Shown here: one piece after another, positions 51,430 through 61,175 of the stretch
Numbering within the stretch: position 1 is the stretch's first letter
Layout of the letters: every line of letters starts with the position of its first letter
NCBI GenBank assembly: GCA_036517115.1
Contig: DATDYB010000005.1
Location: 1 to 64,000 of the forward strand
DNA length: 64,000 nt
DNA from: DATDYB01 sp036517115
GTDB taxonomy: Bacteria; Patescibacteriota; Minisyncoccia; Phycocordibacterales; PALSA-1337
Direction of reading: 5' to 3'
Notes under the pieces: generated by a model
What the model was told of the DNA's origin: nothing
Database searches by the model: none
What the model saw: only the letters and a program-made list of their open reading frames with translations
Position numbers and translations under genes: made by a program

Positions 51430-53138
51430 GGCGTTTTGTTATCAGCAAAAAAACTTCGATCGCCATTCTTACAGTTAAATATGTAGCCCTTCACTCTTCC
51501 GTCCTCTGCGGAATAAGTCGTCTTGCATGTCTCCAAATATTTCCAGATCACGGATTGTTTGTCGATCTCGGGAAAATCCACGACAGCATAATATCCGCTG
51601 TAGCTTGCGAGCCTTGAGCGCGTCGATTTGGCGAACATGGGGTCGGTGTAAAAGCGGCGCAAGTATTTCTTCGACTCGCCAAGCTCGTAGCCGCCGATAT
51701 CGTAGTAGGTGATGACTTCTTTAATATTTTCATTTCGCACCGCCTCGCCGATTACTGCACTCGCCACCCTCGGCACACTGCCATACAAAGAGCCTGAAAG
51801 AAATTCGGAAGAAAGGACGATATTGTAGGCGAATCCAAGGGCGATCAAAAGCGTCAGGAGTTGATGCTTGAATGTCGGATTTCGAAGCGTTCGAAAAGCA
51901 ACGATAGCGACAAGCGCAATGCTCGAAGCGAAAAGAACAAGCGGCACCGAGACGTAAAAACCAGCCGGCCCCGACCCGCCCGTCACGGGAATCAGAAAAT
52001 CAACATTAAAATCTTTTATTCTCGAAAGATACTCGCTCTTGGGGTTCAAGGGTAAAATGTCGTGGGGCTTTAAGGAAACGAGGTATGAGAAGCCGAGCGT
52101 AAGAGCCGAAAATATCGAGGCGGAGAGGGCCAGGCTTTTGCGGGAAAGAGAGGAAGTGAATCCGGCGATGAGGGAACCGGCGATGAGCGCCGAAGGAATA
52201 ATGAGAAACATGAGATAGCGCTCGATGGTTCGGTTGGTAAAATCGAAGATAACAAAGTAGAACAGGAAATTATAGAGAAGAAAGATAATCCAGAGGCGAT
52301 AGCGGCGGAGATGCTCCCTCTTGGTGAATACAAGGAAATACCAGACCAAGAGCAACGGTGACGCGAGCACAGCGGCCTTCACCGAAAGAAAAAGTACCTG
52401 GCCGTAGTTTCGTTCAGTGAAATTAAGGGTGCTGAAATGGCTGACGTACCGCACGAAATCCGCGCTGTCGGCGATGTGAAATATTTTGATGATAGCAAAG
52501 GCCGCACACGCCGAAAAAAAGAACAAAAAAATGATGAGACCAGCCGCTCGGGAGAGCGTTTTTCTGCTTGGTCTATGTTCAATCACATATTCCGTGAGCA
52601 AGGCCGCGATCCAGATCACAAAACTTAACTTGATGAGCAATCCCAGAGCGAGAGCAATCGCAACAAGAGCAAACCACCGGTAGTTGTGCCTTCCCCGCAC
52701 ATTGCCGAAATCAATCCGATAATAGGAGTAAACGAGCAATAATCCGGCAAACGGTAGGAGTGCGCCGTCGATATCAACCTGCGTACTGGCAATCACATTA
52801 TACGCGCTTACCGTCAGAATGAGCGCCGTCCACAGCGCGGCACGGCGACCATAAAGCCGTTTCGCCACAAGTGACGAGAGGATGAGCACGAGCAGTCCGA
52901 AGAATATCGGCACCAGCCGCAGGTTTTCAAAACCCGCGATCTCCCCCGCCGCGCGATAGATAACGGAGACGAGTGGCGGATGGTTGCTTTTAAGATCGAG
53001 GCCGAAGGCGGGATTGACGATGGTCGCCCATTTGTATTCGTCCTGATGGTAAATCTGACCAAGCGCGAAAAGCCTCGATACCACGAATATGAGGGCGATG
53101 AGCACGAAAACCCAATTTTTTTTCACGAAGGTAGTCAT
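51426..53138 (-). CDS. GT39-like (PMT-type) membrane glycosyltransferase
   Basis: 570 residues, about 11-13 hydrophobic helices. The first external loop holds YHQDEYKWATIVNPAFG, where Asp-Glu is the acidic pair of GT-C/PMT enzymes, followed by SNHPPLVSVIYRAAGEIAG, also typical. It would transfer a sugar from a polyprenyl-phosphate donor on the outer side of the membrane to a glycan or protein. Translationally coupled (ATGA) to both neighbours. Confidence 0.83.
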   Translation of the reverse strand: MTTFVKKNWVFVLIALIFVVSRLFALGQIYHQDEYKWATIVNPAFGLDLKSNHPPLVSVIYRAAGEIAGFENLRLVPIFFGLLVLILSSLVAKRLYGRRAALWTALILTVSAYNVIASTQVDIDGALLPFAGLLLVYSYYRIDFGNVRGRHNYRWFALVAIALALGLLIKLSFVIWIAALLTEYVIEHRPSRKTLSRAAGLIIFLFFFSACAAFAIIKIFHIADSADFVRYVSHFSTLNFTERNYGQVLFLSVKAAVLASPLLLVWYFLVFTKREHLRRYRLWIIFLLYNFLFYFVIFDFTNRTIERYLMFLIIPSALIAGSLIAGFTSSLSRKSLALSASIFSALTLGFSYLVSLKPHDILPLNPKSEYLSRIKDFNVDFLIPVTGGSGPAGFYVSVPLVLFASSIALVAIVAFRTLRNPTFKHQLLTLLIALGFAYNIVLSSEFLSGSLYGSVPRVASAVIGEAVRNENIKEVITYYDIGGYELGESKKYLRRFYTDPMFAKSTRSRLASYSGYYAVVDFPEIDKQSVIWKYLETCKTTYSAEDGRVKGYIFNCKNGDRSFFADNKTP

Positions 53139-53866
53139 TTCTTTTTGAGAATTATGAGCAATGATACACCGAAGGGAAAATTAAACAAACGGAGGGCGTA
53201 TCGTTCCAGTCCGAAAATAAATTTAAGGACGGCATTTGTAAAGGCGTTGTTGAGATCGAAGTCCGAACTTCGATTGATTTTCGTACAACGTTCCAAAAAG
53301 CGGATCGCTACGATAGGAATAAAAAGCAGAGTATTGAAATACGTACTTCGCACCACTTCAAATCCGCTCCCCGAAATCGCCTCGGCGAAACTTTTCTTGG
53401 TATAGCGCCTCTCGTGTTGTGCCACTTCGTCCTGCAAGCTCCAGAGAAACATGTATGCCGGCACCATGATGAATGAATATCCACCACTTTTAGTAACGCG
53501 AGACATCTCCCCCAATACCGCCCTGTCGTCCTTGATATGCTCCACTACATCAAGCGCCATAGTAAGGTCAAAACGAGCGTCGGTAAACGGAAGTCTTTCC
53601 GCTTTCGACGCGCTAAGATTCTTTATTCCCCGCTCACTGCCGTAACGGATGGCTTCTTCTGAAATGTCCGTGCCGGAGGTATTTATAAATCCTTGTTTTT
53701 GAAGTTCGCCGACGAAAAATCCCCAGTTAGAGCCTACGTCTAAAATCCCTGCATTCTTTCCGATATCATATTTTTTGAGTATGTCTTCGACAATCAAACG
53801 ACGCACCACGAACCACCAATGCGTCGCCTCAATGTTCCTGTAGGTGTCATAGAGTTCGGCTTTCAT
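53135..53866 (-). CDS. Class I SAM-dependent methyltransferase
   Basis: 243 residues: ILDVGSNWGFFVGEL (motif I, near residue 40), SGTDISEEAI, MALDVVEHIKDDRAVL and SYFIMVPAYM-like later motif. The UbiG/sugar-methyltransferase pattern. The C-terminal region is partly hydrophobic and may touch the membrane. It overlaps its neighbours by 4 nt. Confidence 0.83.
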   Translation of the reverse strand: MKAELYDTYRNIEATHWWFVVRRLIVEDILKKYDIGKNAGILDVGSNWGFFVGELQKQGFINTSGTDISEEAIRYGSERGIKNLSASKAERLPFTDARFDLTMALDVVEHIKDDRAVLGEMSRVTKSGGYSFIMVPAYMFLWSLQDEVAQHERRYTKKSFAEAISGSGFEVVRSTYFNTLLFIPIVAIRFLERCTKINRSSDFDLNNAFTNAVLKFIFGLERYALRLFNFPFGVSLLIILKKK

Positions 53867-54636
53867 GCTTTTTTACCGCGGACGATCCAGCCGTTTTTGT
53901 TAGGGGGCACCGTAACGGTGACACCTTCAAATTCGGAAAGCAAGTTTCGCGCTTCGGCTTCCGTATAGTAGTTAGCCACGTCGGGAAGGAGCTGGTCGAA
54001 GATAATGCTGTGAACGTGTGAAAATGAAAATTGACTAAGCTCTCTGAAATATGCTTTTTTCGGGCGGAATATTTTAAGAAAAATATAATAAAAAGGAATA
54101 CTAACGCAATAGGTAAGAGCATGAAGTAAGGGTAGTGGTAGCTTGCTGGTAAAGTATCTACGAACCGGATTTAGAATCCTAAGGATACCCTCGAAGCCCG
54201 CACTGCCATAAACCCACAAGAGCACTTCTCCTCCAGGCCGAAGTGCTTTTTTTATTTCAGTAAGCGCCCTTTTGGGATCCTTGAGGTGATGGATGACGCC
54301 GATCGAGAATGCGAAATCAAATTCATCTCGCCATGGAAGATCATAAATATCTCTAATCTCCGTTTTCGCATGAGCGAATTCTTTTAGGTTTTCCTTTGCC
54401 CGCGTCACGCTCCGTTCGTCTTTATCGAAGGCTGTGAGTGAGGAAGCCCTCCACAAAAGAGGCCAGTAGGCGTTCCTGCCCATGCCACAGCCAGCATCGA
54501 GAACTTTCTTACCTTTATAGAATTCTTCGCGGAGTGGAAACGTCCAGTTCAAAAACTGGTCGCGATAATTTTTCTTATACTCCGAAAGAGAGGAATATTT
54601 GTCCCATTCGTATCCGAATCGTTCGCTTGATGACAT
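53863..54636 (-). CDS. Class I SAM-dependent methyltransferase
   Basis: 257 residues: VLDAGCGMGRNAYWPLL (motif I, near residue 45), LTAFDKDERSV, FAFSIGVIHHLKDPKRAL and GGEVLLWVYG. This is a UbiE-like layout followed by a C-terminal helical part. The target is unknown. It is coupled to the previous methyltransferase gene. Confidence 0.85.
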   Translation of the reverse strand: MSSSERFGYEWDKYSSLSEYKKNYRDQFLNWTFPLREEFYKGKKVLDAGCGMGRNAYWPLLWRASSLTAFDKDERSVTRAKENLKEFAHAKTEIRDIYDLPWRDEFDFAFSIGVIHHLKDPKRALTEIKKALRPGGEVLLWVYGSAGFEGILRILNPVRRYFTSKLPLPLLHALTYCVSIPFYYIFLKIFRPKKAYFRELSQFSFSHVHSIIFDQLLPDVANYYTEAEARNLLSEFEGVTVTVPPNKNGWIVRGKKA

Positions 54637-54654
54637 AGGCTGTATTGTAACAAA

Positions 54655-56514
54655 TTACTTCAAAAAATTCTCCCGCCATAATTCAAAGACCATAAGGTTC
54701 CAGAGTTTTTTACGATTATCGCGCGCTCCGTCCATGTGTTCGCATTTCAATCTCTCTACGAATTCATACTCGAAAATGCCCGCTTTTTTTATTCTGTCCT
54801 TTGACAACAACTCCTCGCACAATGATCGAAGAGGACCGCGAAGCCACGTTCCCAATGGAATACCGAAACCTTTCTTTTTCCTCCACACAATATCATGCGG
54901 CAAATATCGCTCCATCAGTTTTTTCAATATATATTTTGTCTTGAGACCTTTTATTTTGTAGTGGTAAGGCAATGTGTTTACGAATTCCACCACATCTTTG
55001 TCCAGAAACGGAGCCCGCACTTCCAAACCAGAAAGCATGCTCGCACGATCGACTTTCGCCAACACTCCATCCATCATGTACGTTCGTTGATACAAGAAAA
55101 GATTCTTATTCCGGTCGTCGGAAAAATTACTCTTGCTGTAACGCGCAATGTCATCAAAAGTTTTAACTTCCGGGGGCTCTCGTAACACCAAGAGGTCTTT
55201 CTTTTCTTCATCACTAAATGTCTGGAGCCACGCTTGGTGCCGATAGAAGATGTTTTTTTCACGCACCCCGTCCATGAACTTTTTGAGTTTAAAATCGACG
55301 CTGAAATTTGCATGAGACACCGGAAGGCGTCCCACAGCGTAAGCAAGGATGTGAGCGAAGGTGTCTCCAAAATGAGAGAGAAGACCCCAAAGCTTTTCTG
55401 CCTGAAACGTCGGATAGCCGGCGAACAGCTCATCGCCGCCGTCGCCTCCTAAAGCTACCGTGACTTCCCTCTTGGTCTCCCGCGAAAGCACATAGGTAGG
55501 AACGATCGAAGCGTCGGCGAGCGGCTCGTCGAGCCTCGGAAATATTTCGGGTATGGCGGCAAGAAGATCACTGGGCGTGACGCGGTAGACATGGTGATCG
55601 GTGCCAAGCGAGCGAGCGACTACTTCCGCGTAACGAGATTCATCAAAACTTGCATCGTCGAAGCCGATGGAGAATGTTGTAAGCGGCACGGACGACCGGC
55701 GCGCGGCATAGTAGGCGACGGTGGAGCTGTCAAGCCCGCCGGAGAGGAAAATGCCGAGCGGCACGTCGGACATAAGCCGGCGCTCTGTGGCATTCGAGAT
55801 CAAGGTGTCGAGCTTCTCCATTGCATCGCCAAAGGGAATATCCATCTCCTTACACTCAGGCTTCCAAAACGTTTCCTGACGGACGATGCCATTTTTGTAG
55901 GCGAGATAGGTGCCCGCTTCGAGCTTGTACACCCCTTTAAAGATCGAATGCGGCGTCGGAACAAAATCATAGCTTAGATATTTATACAGAGCCTCCTCAT
56001 TGAGCGCACGCGTAAACAAAGAGTGTGCCGAAAACGCCTTGGCTTCCGACGCGAAAAGAAGTGTGCCGCCGAATATCCCCCAGTAGAGAGGCTTCTTGCC
56101 CATCGGATCCCGCGCAATAAAAAGCTCTTTTTTCTTAAAGTCATAGAGCGCAATGGCGAACATGCCGGAAAGTTTATCGAAGCACCGCTCGCCATATTTT
56201 TCATACAACCGAAGAATGACTTCAGTATCGGTCCCGCTTTGCCACTGAGAGGCCTTGCCTCTCAGTTCGTCTTTTAGCTCTTTAAAGTTGTATATTTCAC
56301 CATTAAATACGATAGCGAGACTCTTATCTTCCATGAACATCGGCTGGGCTCCCTTGTCGCTCGTATCGATAATGGAAAGCCTAGCGTGACCCAGGCCGAT
56401 GCCTTCGTGGTGAAAAGCGCCTTGCTGGTCAGGGCCACGGTGTTTGATCTTCTCGACCATGCCTTCGAGCTCCCGTCTGTTCCCATATCCCATAAATCCA
56501 GTGATGCCACACAT
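54655..56514 (-). CDS. asnB: Asparagine synthase (glutamine-hydrolysing)
   Basis: 619 residues. The N-terminal Ntn glutaminase domain begins MCGITGFMGYG with the nucleophilic Cys2; the synthetase domain has the PP-loop FLSGGLDSSTVAYYAA (near residue 255). Normally it makes asparagine from aspartate, glutamine and ATP. Homologues in glycan loci amidate sugar acids, and the context here makes that equally plausible. It lies 1 nt from the upstream gene. Confidence 0.92.
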   Translation of the reverse strand: MCGITGFMGYGNRRELEGMVEKIKHRGPDQQGAFHHEGIGLGHARLSIIDTSDKGAQPMFMEDKSLAIVFNGEIYNFKELKDELRGKASQWQSGTDTEVILRLYEKYGERCFDKLSGMFAIALYDFKKKELFIARDPMGKKPLYWGIFGGTLLFASEAKAFSAHSLFTRALNEEALYKYLSYDFVPTPHSIFKGVYKLEAGTYLAYKNGIVRQETFWKPECKEMDIPFGDAMEKLDTLISNATERRLMSDVPLGIFLSGGLDSSTVAYYAARRSSVPLTTFSIGFDDASFDESRYAEVVARSLGTDHHVYRVTPSDLLAAIPEIFPRLDEPLADASIVPTYVLSRETKREVTVALGGDGGDELFAGYPTFQAEKLWGLLSHFGDTFAHILAYAVGRLPVSHANFSVDFKLKKFMDGVREKNIFYRHQAWLQTFSDEEKKDLLVLREPPEVKTFDDIARYSKSNFSDDRNKNLFLYQRTYMMDGVLAKVDRASMLSGLEVRAPFLDKDVVEFVNTLPYHYKIKGLKTKYILKKLMERYLPHDIVWRKKKGFGIPLGTWLRGPLRSLCEELLSKDRIKKAGIFEYEFVERLKCEHMDGARDNRKKLWNLMVFELWRENFLK

Positions 56515-56515
56515 A

Positions 56516-58174
56516 TTAGAATGAATAAATTTCTACATACGGACCGGTCATGCGAATATTCAAAAGTGTTTGGAAGGGCGAATGCATGTTGTTGGCGATG
56601 TCGGTCAAGGAACGTACCTTTTCTGTCGGATACAACGAACGGATAAGCTTGGCAGATACAGGCAGTTTCATTTTCAACGCTTGCGCTTCTTCCTCGTTCC
56701 AGAAAGAGATGACGGCGTATTTGAATGAAAGGCTCTTGTCCGCGATAGCGCCGAGCTTGCCGTCAATGCGCGCGAAATATCGTGGCTTCCCGAGAAGCTC
56801 CTCTGGCAAAGAAACAATAGCCCTTCGTTCGGTCGTGTCCGCGATTACGCTTTTCTCAGCTGCATACGCCGCGGCTTTTTTATTCTCCGGAATATCAATA
56901 TAAAAATTATTGGTAATAAGAGAGGTATCGGCGGGAAGCGTATTCATCACTAAGCTCCGCGCCGATAAAAGCGTGTTCGGTAGGATGATGGCCCTTGTCC
57001 ACGCAAGCGGTAAAAGAAGTATGAACAAAACAAGTGTCGAATAGAGGGTGCGCCGAATATACTGGTTCTGTACCATATCAAAAACAGCGACGATGAAAAA
57101 CGCCGTGGGAATGACGAGAAACGGCATGGTCGAAACGATGAAGCGTGGTTCCGAATGAACGGCATAGGCGATGCTTAGGATGTGAACGGCAATATACGCG
57201 AACAATCCCAGGGCAATTTCCTTTTTTCTTTTGTACAAATACACAAACGCCGGAATAGAGAGAACGGCCAAAAGCGTATCGTAGGTGGAAAATATCCAGG
57301 CGTAATATTTCAGATTATATAAAAACCCTTCGACTGCTCCCGCCGCTCGTTCGACCGATGGTTGGGTGAGATAGACGAGCACCCCGGCCGGATGGAGAAT
57401 GTAGTACACAAGGAGGACGAGGACGAGCGAGACTGTTGTCGCCGTGAAATACTGAAGATGCCTTTTCAATTGACCGTGTTCCTTAAAGCGGCGGATCTTT
57501 GAAAGAAAGAATACAACAAAGACGGCGTACACGAAGCCGCCGACCAAATGAACACCGTAGGTCAAAAAGGAAGTGAGGGCAACCCACGCGTAGTCTCGCC
57601 GTTTCGGATCCTCTTTTTCATTCCATGAGAGATACGCCATGAGGGCGATGAGGAGCAGGGCAATCTGAAGCGACCACGCACGGCCAAAATGCGTCACCTG
57701 AAAAAACATCAAGTTGAACGACAAGAGAAATGACGCGAGAAGCGCGGCCTTCTCACTCCCCCCTATTTTCTTCATAACACGGTAGATAAGGAAGCCTGCG
57801 AGTGTCGCGAAAAGCGCCGCAATGAGACGAGCGAATGGAAGCAATATGCCGTAGTCGAGCATGACGAAATTTTTAAGGGATTCGATGTCGGGGAATATGC
57901 CGCTTCCCAAAAGAAACAGGACGAGAATGAGATAAAAAGGAATCTGAAGATAGACCGTCATCGGCAAATGATAGAAGGAAGCGTAGTCCGGCCGGAGGGT
58001 ATGGTCATCGAACATCTTAAAGATTGTGCTCATGATCGTCACCTCGTCGCCCACGTTATTCTTCATGGGAATGCCGTAAAAAAGTCCGGGAACATGCAGT
58101 AAAAAAGCAGCGATGAGAATAATCGCGAGCACCCACTGTGGAGAAGAAAGTTTTAACGCTTGTATGCGGAACAT
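56516..58174 (-). CDS. GT39-like membrane glycosyltransferase
   Basis: 552 residues with about 11-12 hydrophobic helices. The first loop contains KNNVGDEVTIMSTIFKMFDD with the acidic Asp-Glu pair, then a second loop YASFYHLPMTVYLQIP; both fit PMT/GT39-type enzymes. It is the second such enzyme in the cluster (the other is at 51426). The acceptor is unknown. Confidence 0.8.
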   Translation of the reverse strand: MFRIQALKLSSPQWVLAIILIAAFLLHVPGLFYGIPMKNNVGDEVTIMSTIFKMFDDHTLRPDYASFYHLPMTVYLQIPFYLILVLFLLGSGIFPDIESLKNFVMLDYGILLPFARLIAALFATLAGFLIYRVMKKIGGSEKAALLASFLLSFNLMFFQVTHFGRAWSLQIALLLIALMAYLSWNEKEDPKRRDYAWVALTSFLTYGVHLVGGFVYAVFVVFFLSKIRRFKEHGQLKRHLQYFTATTVSLVLVLLVYYILHPAGVLVYLTQPSVERAAGAVEGFLYNLKYYAWIFSTYDTLLAVLSIPAFVYLYKRKKEIALGLFAYIAVHILSIAYAVHSEPRFIVSTMPFLVIPTAFFIVAVFDMVQNQYIRRTLYSTLVLFILLLPLAWTRAIILPNTLLSARSLVMNTLPADTSLITNNFYIDIPENKKAAAYAAEKSVIADTTERRAIVSLPEELLGKPRYFARIDGKLGAIADKSLSFKYAVISFWNEEEAQALKMKLPVSAKLIRSLYPTEKVRSLTDIANNMHSPFQTLLNIRMTGPYVEIYSF

Positions 58175-58177
58175 ACT

Positions 58178-59119
58178 TTAAAAATTAATCTTTTTCCCGA
58201 TGGCATAGGTCTCCTTACCAGACGCTTCCCGCGACACACGGATGAAAAACTCGGCAAGAATGCCCATAAGGATGAAGTTGATTCCCACGATGAAAAAGAG
58301 GGCGGTGAAAATCGGCAAGGGCGTCGATATGAAATCCTTGAGGCCGGCGAGCTTGTAGTAGATTGCCAAGAGAGCGCACACTCCGGAAATAAAAAAAGAG
58401 AGAAAGCCGAATCCGCCGAAAAAATGCGACGGCCGATCCTGGTATTTAAATAAGAATTTAATAACAAGGAGATCCAACAACACTCTCCCTATCCTCGACA
58501 TGCCGTACTTTGAAACACCGTGAACGCGAGGACGGTCACTGACCGCGATCTCCCCGACCCTGCCTCCCTGCCAGGCGGCATACGCCGGAATAAACCGATG
58601 CATCTCGCCATAGAGCTTCACTGGCTTCAAGTATTCTTTTTTATAGGCTTTGAGGGTGCAACCGTAGTCATGGAGCTTTACGCCCGTCACGAGAGAGATG
58701 AGCGCGTTTGCCATGCGTGAAGGCAGCTTTCTTCTGAACAGTTCTTTTTTCCAGCGGTCCTTCCTCCATCCGGAAACTACATCGTACCCTTCGTTCATTT
58801 TTTCCAAAAGACGCGGAATGTCTTTAGGCGAATTTTGCAAATCGGAATCCATCATGACAATAATATCCCCCTCGGCGAAGGCGATACCGGCGGCGATGGC
58901 CGCGGTTTGTCCGCAATTTTTCTGGAAACTGAGTATCCTAAAATTTTTGTTCCCGCGTAGGGCGACCTCGAGCGCGGGAAGACTCGCGTCCTTTGACCCG
59001 TCATCGACGAAAATGACTTCGGATGAGGAAGTTGTGGTACAAAACTCGTTTAATTCACCCGCTAAAATGGGGATATTCTTCTCTTCGTTGTATACGGGGA
59101 TGACGATTGACAGCTTCAT
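58178..59119 (-). CDS. GT2 glycosyltransferase of the GtrB type
   Basis: 313 residues from ATG 59119 (MKLSIVIPVYNEEKNIPILA). DxD motif in MMDSDLQNSPKDIP, then YDVVSGWRKDRWKK, and two C-terminal hydrophobic helices (about 230-290). Probably a polyprenyl-phosphate hexose transferase, with a GtrA-family flippase encoded nearby at 61176. Confidence 0.88.
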   Translation of the reverse strand: MKLSIVIPVYNEEKNIPILAGELNEFCTTTSSSEVIFVDDGSKDASLPALEVALRGNKNFRILSFQKNCGQTAAIAAGIAFAEGDIIVMMDSDLQNSPKDIPRLLEKMNEGYDVVSGWRKDRWKKELFRRKLPSRMANALISLVTGVKLHDYGCTLKAYKKEYLKPVKLYGEMHRFIPAYAAWQGGRVGEIAVSDRPRVHGVSKYGMSRIGRVLLDLLVIKFLFKYQDRPSHFFGGFGFLSFFISGVCALLAIYYKLAGLKDFISTPLPIFTALFFIVGINFILMGILAEFFIRVSREASGKETYAIGKKINF

Positions 59120-59200
59120 TGCCTTGTACTCTACCACATCGGAACAACTTTTTGAATGAAACTTAGGTATATATCCCACCATCAGGTAAAAAGATCCATA

Positions 59201-59344
59201 AACAACCCTCGAAGAAGCCCTCGGGTATTCCTAAAAAGTGGCCGGATAATTTTTCTGGTGAAAAATTTCCTAGGACTCCGCGCCGCCGCGCTGCGTAGCC
59301 ACATTTTTAGAAACACCTTCGGGCTTTGTTCTTCGAGGGTTGTT
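59201..59344. repeat. Palindromic repeat family B, copy B3
   Basis: 144 bp, nearly identical to B2, with 16-bp perfect ends AACAACCCTCGAAGAA/TTCTTCGAGGGTTGTT. It occupies the 265-bp gap between two GT2 genes. Confidence 0.9.
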
Positions 59345-59384
59345 CCTTGCGCTTTACTGCGAGTTCTTTTTGGGCCGGCGAAGC

Positions 59385-60107
59385 TTATGAATGCATCCTC
59401 TTTCTCATCTTCCAGATGTTTTTAAGTTGGCGGATGATTTCGACAAGAGGTGAGACTTTGCTCGCGCGAAGCTCGTCCCGAACTTCGCGCCAGGTTACGG
59501 GTACTTCGAGCACGCGGTATCCTTTTCTGCAAGCGAGAATCATGAGCTCAGTATCCCAGAACCATCCCGCGTCCTGAGTCTCCGGAATGAGCTCATGAAC
59601 AATCTTTCTACTGAATGCCTTAAAGCCGCATTGAGCGTCCTTGAAATTCACTCGAAGCACAATTTGGAGCAAAATATTATAGATCTTTGAAAGTAGTTTA
59701 CGTTTAAAGCTTCTTTTGGCGTCGGCATATGGCACATACCGTGATCCCGTCACCAGGTCATACCCCTCGTCGATTTTTGAAACAATGAACGGAAAATCTT
59801 TGAGATCGGTAGCAAGGTCGGCATCCATATAGGAGTATATATCGTAGTCCGGTTTTCTCGCCCACGCCTTTCTGATGGCTATCCCCCGTCCTGCGTCCGA
59901 CACCCGATCAGTGACAATAGAAGGATATTTTTTCTTTAAATCCTCGGCAATGGAAAACGTCCGGTCACTCGAGTTGTTATCGAGGATAAGTATCGTCCAC
60001 GCGTAGCCGGAGAGGTGCGCCTTGGCATGCTCGAGCACCGCAAAAACGCTTTTTTCGAGCACAATTTCCTCGTTATAGCATGGAATGGTGATGAGAAGTT
60101 TTTTCAT
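59385..60107 (-). CDS. GT2 glycosyltransferase (dolichyl-phosphate glucosyltransferase-like)
   Basis: About 240 residues from ATG 60107 (MKKLLITIPCYNEEIVLEKS); the longer frame is out of place because it runs into the upstream gene. DxD motif in YMDADLATDLKDFPF, YDLVTGSRYVPYADAK and the C-terminal PVTWREVRDELRAS. No transmembrane helices. It resembles ALG5/DPM-type enzymes making polyprenyl-phosphate hexose. It overlaps the upstream GT4 gene by 4 nt. Confidence 0.87.
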   Translation of the reverse strand: MKKLLITIPCYNEEIVLEKSVFAVLEHAKAHLSGYAWTILILDNNSSDRTFSIAEDLKKKYPSIVTDRVSDAGRGIAIRKAWARKPDYDIYSYMDADLATDLKDFPFIVSKIDEGYDLVTGSRYVPYADAKRSFKRKLLSKIYNILLQIVLRVNFKDAQCGFKAFSRKIVHELIPETQDAGWFWDTELMILACRKGYRVLEVPVTWREVRDELRASKVSPLVEIIRQLKNIWKMRKRMHS

Positions 60108-61174
60108 GGTTGCATCATGATAGAGGTAATTTTTTCCGCGAATCGCTCCACGCCGTGACAGCGCACCACGATCTCGCGCATGTCTTGCCGCAGCGCCGAC
60201 CACTCCGAGGGCGGCAGGGCATAAAGGGTCAGTATGGCGCGGGAGAGTCCCTCGTAATCCCCTTTTTCAAAAAAGAGGAGTGGCAAGTATTTTCCAAGCA
60301 CTGCTTTGTACGCTTCGTTGCACGTCACAACCGGCATAGCGGCTGCCATGGCTTCAAGCCCCGCCTTGTCGAGACTTCCAGTCAGGCTGGTGTTGATAAA
60401 CATGTCGCTTGCGTGAAGGTACGGGAGCATGTTCCTGTATTCTACTTTGCCGTGCATGGTTACCACTCCCTCAAGGCCAAGTGAAGTAATCATCGTCTTG
60501 AGACTTCGCTCGTATGCAACTTGCTCAGGCACTCCAGCCGCTCCAACAATCGAGAGTGAGAGCGGCATGGCATTTTTGATACGTGAGGCCGCCTTTAAAA
60601 GCGTAGGGTGGTCTTTGACCGGAGAAAGTCTGCCGACCATGATAAGACGGCTTCGCGAAGCACTGGTGACCTCTCTCGGCCTGAAATAATCGGTATCAAT
60701 GCCCTGCCCCACCACTCGAATTTTTCCACTACGAAGACGGCAACCGCTCGCAGTCGACGTGAAGATACTTCGGGAGAATAGCGCGGCAATCCGAAGGGTA
60801 AACGGGGTATGCCCGTGGGCGTACCACAAAAATACTTTCTTACCCATAAGCATCCAGAAAGGCGCTCCGAGGAGAACATACATCTGGTTCATATGCACGA
60901 AGACCGCGTCGTAGCTATTCCTTTTTCGTACGATATGTCGCAAGAATCTCCACGTATATTTGATTCTTTTCGTAATTCGTAATTCAAAATTCACCGCTCG
61001 TTCTTTCCCTAATGAATGTACCTGTACATTTTCTGGCAATTGATGCTCCCCCTCATACAGGCAAATAACCTCCACCCTTTCAACTTTTTTTGAAAACTCT
61101 TCCACCCAGCGGTGCACAAAGCCGAGCACGTCGTCATGCATATCCATTTTCTGAGTGATGAATAGGAGTTTCAT
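60104..61174 (-). CDS. GT4-family glycosyltransferase
   Basis: About 356 residues from ATG 61174 (MKLLFITQKMDMHDDVLGF). Donor-lobe features: IMVGRLSPVKDHPTLLKAA, LSLSIVGAAGVPEQ, MHGKVEYRNMLPYLHAS and the EAMAAAMPVVTCN region. It belongs to the GT4 group abundant in this locus. Confidence 0.88.
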   Translation of the reverse strand: MKLLFITQKMDMHDDVLGFVHRWVEEFSKKVERVEVICLYEGEHQLPENVQVHSLGKERAVNFELRITKRIKYTWRFLRHIVRKRNSYDAVFVHMNQMYVLLGAPFWMLMGKKVFLWYAHGHTPFTLRIAALFSRSIFTSTASGCRLRSGKIRVVGQGIDTDYFRPREVTSASRSRLIMVGRLSPVKDHPTLLKAASRIKNAMPLSLSIVGAAGVPEQVAYERSLKTMITSLGLEGVVTMHGKVEYRNMLPYLHASDMFINTSLTGSLDKAGLEAMAAAMPVVTCNEAYKAVLGKYLPLLFFEKGDYEGLSRAILTLYALPPSEWSALRQDMREIVVRCHGVERFAEKITSIMMQP

Positions 61175-61175
61175 G

